From Typha latifolia (Eukaryota; Streptophyta; Magnoliopsida; Poales; Typhaceae), in contig CM034111.1 in assembly GCA_019914945.1 (NCBI GenBank), positions 3,472,001 to 3,536,000 of the forward strand: a stretch of DNA of 64,000 bases, given 5' to 3'. Within the stretch, counting starts at the first letter, position 1; each line of letters opens with the position of its first letter. The translations under genes were made by a program, and so were the position numbers. This document shows, piece by piece, positions 61,840-64,000 of the stretch. Below the pieces are notes generated by a model that was not told the origin of the DNA, made no database searches, and saw only the letters and a list, made by a program, of their open reading frames with translations.

Positions 61840-64000
61840 TGTCACGACCCAAAATAGGAATCATGACCGGCTATGCATCTCAATATGCTTGAGATGCACG
61901 AAGCCTTAATAATACTCTTTACGTATACGATGACAAGATAAATAAATAAATGAAAATGTGCTATATTAAAATTTTATTTCTAAATGCAATTAAAATAAAA
62001 ACAATGTTAATGTTTTTGAGTTTCTAAACTAAAATAAAAATAAAAACTTCTAATCTAAAGCACAAAATCTAAAAGAGCAGAAAGGTAAATAGGTGAATCC
62101 TAAGTGGAGGTGGAATCCGGGTACATCACGCTCAGTCGCCCCGCTGACTATTACTTGAAATAAATAAACAAATACAAAAAAAAATAGAACTCGTGAGCCA
62201 ACAATTATAGCTCAGTGAGTGGAATCCACTCGAACCAAATAAATTTTAAAACATAATAATGCTGAATAAATTAAACTAAAAGCAACAATATCCATCATAA
62301 TATGCAATAGGCATGCTCTCTACATAATAACAATGATAACAATAGAGAAATGTCACAACTTGTAACCTTGCACGTTTTCAACATATTAACATCTTCTTGA
62401 TATTTATACTGTCATATGTCTCAATGGGTCTAAACCCTGTGGATCCACATCAACTAGAAGTCACCTCGAGATGGACGCTCGGGACTTTTCTTCATAGCTA
62501 ATCCGGTTAGGGTCATCAAAGGGTATTACCCTGTGATCAACACACTCTGTCTTTTCCTCTAACCATTGAGAGAAGTTAGAGTCACCTAGGAAATTTTCTC
62601 ATACTTCCTAGGACTGTTCCCTAACCCCGCCAGAGTCACCTAAGAAAGTCACCGCAGTGATCTAATTTAGGACTTTCCCCTGGACTTTCAGATAGACTTG
62701 AGTCACCACGGAAAATCGCAAACGATTTATACTGGGACTGTTCTCTAAGTCGTATCAATACTAGTCTTATTTTTTCTTTTCACAAATTTCAATATTTGCA
62801 CGAAGTATGGTGATACACTGAATATAATAATTAAATGCACACAGGAAAATAAAACAATTAAATTTTCGCACGTACGGATGAAATAAATAGATTTACACAC
62901 AGAAATTGCAACAATTTAATTTTTACATATAAGGGTGAAATAAATAATTTGCACACAGAAAATTTACATGGTCTGACAAAAATACGAAATATAATAAAAT
63001 AAACACGTGAGTGAATCCACTCACCTGAGTCTTAGGCAAGACAACCGAAACCTCAAATCTCTAGCTCACGTATTAGAATTCACCACCTTAAATAATAAAT
63101 AATATTCAAAATTTTAATTTGAATAATAACAATATTTTTAAAATTTAAAAACCAAAAATAACTAAAATGGGTTTAAAAAATTACCCATTGGATTGGGTTG
63201 AGGCTGGCGCCCTACCCCCTCAAAGACATCAACTAAATCGGATTGGGCCGAGGCCCGGCCAATTAGTTGAATCGGGGCTCTGCCAACCCGCGACCCACCA
63301 ACTTAAGTGGTTCGGTTCGGGTTTGTGGATCCGAAATCCAAACCCGAACTGAACCCGACTTAAAAAGGAAAAGGTGGTTGGCTCGGGTTTCACCTGAGCC
63401 CAGCCAACCATTTTCTTCCCCCCTCGCGACCGACGCGAGAAGATGACTGAGGGAAAGGGTGACCACCGGCGACCTCTCGCCGGCGACCCCTTCACGACCA
63501 CCTTCAACCTCTCCTCTCTCTCTCACCCTTCCTCTGTCGTCCTCACGAGGTGGAGGAGGACTCATCACGACAGCCGACGCGGAATCCAACGTCGATCAGA
63601 GCCACAAGGGCCCCGTAGAAGACATCTCCGACACTAGGCTCGGAGCACGGAGCCTCCGGTGACGATGCGGTTGCGACTCGAAGCCGCCGGCCGGCCAGAT
63701 TTGCCGACGAGGCCGAATTCCGCAAATTAGGTATTTCGGATTTACCTATTTATTTTTAAATTAAACTAGAGGGATGGGAGAGGGCTCACCGGGGAGGAGT
63801 GTGGTGGTTCCAATTTCCTCCGGCGACGCTCCGGCTGGCCGATTCCACGGCGACGACTCCGACGGTGAGGAAAAAGCGAAAGAAGGGAGGAAAGAGAGAG
63901 AAAAGGGCTGGGGGTTGAAGAGAGAGAGGATTAGGGCTAATTTATAGATTAGAAGAGGATTAAATCTAATCCGATTCGGATTAGATGAAATCCCCCTTAT
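61840..64000 (-). mobile_element. LTR of a gypsy-like element (minus strand), runs off the window
   Basis: The plus-strand edge TGTCACGACCC at 61,840 is a common LTR border. On the minus strand a TATA-like CTATAAATTAGCCC lies near 63,940, and the GC-rich 63.2-63.9 kb segment resembles the promoter-proximal half of the other LTRs here. It interrupts the hAT transposase. GC-rich open frames at 63.2-63.7 kb carry no domain. Whether it is a solo LTR cannot be seen. Confidence 0.55.

Noticed and set aside
63229..63725. GC-rich open frames near the right edge
   Set aside because: No recognisable domain; located in the promoter-proximal half of an LTR.
58371..64000. Search for the last LKR/SDH exon(s)
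   Set aside because: No sequence coding for the conserved C-terminal part was found here; only repeats, so the gene must end beyond the window.
1..64000. tRNA or rRNA genes, CRISPR arrays, bacterial-type operons, biosynthetic cluster
   Set aside because: None seen; gene structure and content are those of ordinary plant nuclear DNA.

Overview
This window is nuclear DNA of a flowering plant, most likely a monocot. Genes have many GT-AG introns and there are no operons. The single-exon mTERF gene starts very GC-rich and becomes AT-rich towards its 3' end, the codon gradient typical of commelinid monocots. Introns and intergenic space are full of nested plant transposons. The sequence alone does not let me name the species.

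Genes, left to right: (1) 1-614, minus: 5' part of a pectin methylesterase with an N-terminal inhibitor domain (PMEI-PME), cut by the window edge. (2) 1838-3355, plus: a single-exon organellar mTERF protein resembling mTERF4/RUG2/BSM. (3) 6136-9057, minus: a complete two-exon PMEI-PME of 539 residues. (4) 16655-22201, plus: a nine-exon tail-anchored ER ubiquitin-conjugating enzyme of the UBE2J2/UBC34 type, 238 residues. (5) 26321-58370 and beyond, plus: lysine-ketoglutarate reductase/saccharopine dehydrogenase (LKR/SDH), 21 exons recovered in one unbroken frame, with the last part (about 130 codons by family length) past the right edge. The last three gene models were spliced by hand and every junction keeps the reading frame.

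The LKR/SDH gene is stretched over more than 32 kb by insertions in its introns. Intron 6 holds a decayed minus-strand Ty3/gypsy element (LTR, primer-binding site, integrase remnant) with other elements nested in it. Intron 8 holds a ~900-bp terminal-inverted-repeat element. Intron 13, at the LKR/SDH domain boundary, holds an ~880-bp hAT-type element with an 8-bp target duplication, followed by an antisense 2.4-kb solo LTR with a 5-bp target duplication. Intron 15 holds a decayed gypsy pol interrupted by a foreign, perhaps organellar, insert. Intron 21 holds a hAT transposase remnant broken by another LTR. Intron 20 appears to use a GC-AG splice pair.

The five genes belong to different pathways (cell-wall pectin, organelle gene expression, ER protein quality control, lysine breakdown) and show no sign of acting as a system. 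The two PMEI-PME genes are relatives separated by the mTERF gene. I found no convincing undescribed biological system. The most useful leads are the GC-AG intron, the antisense LTR at the LKR/SDH boundary, the nested transposon chronology, the shared TIR family, and the possible organelle-derived segment at 49.8-50.4 kb.
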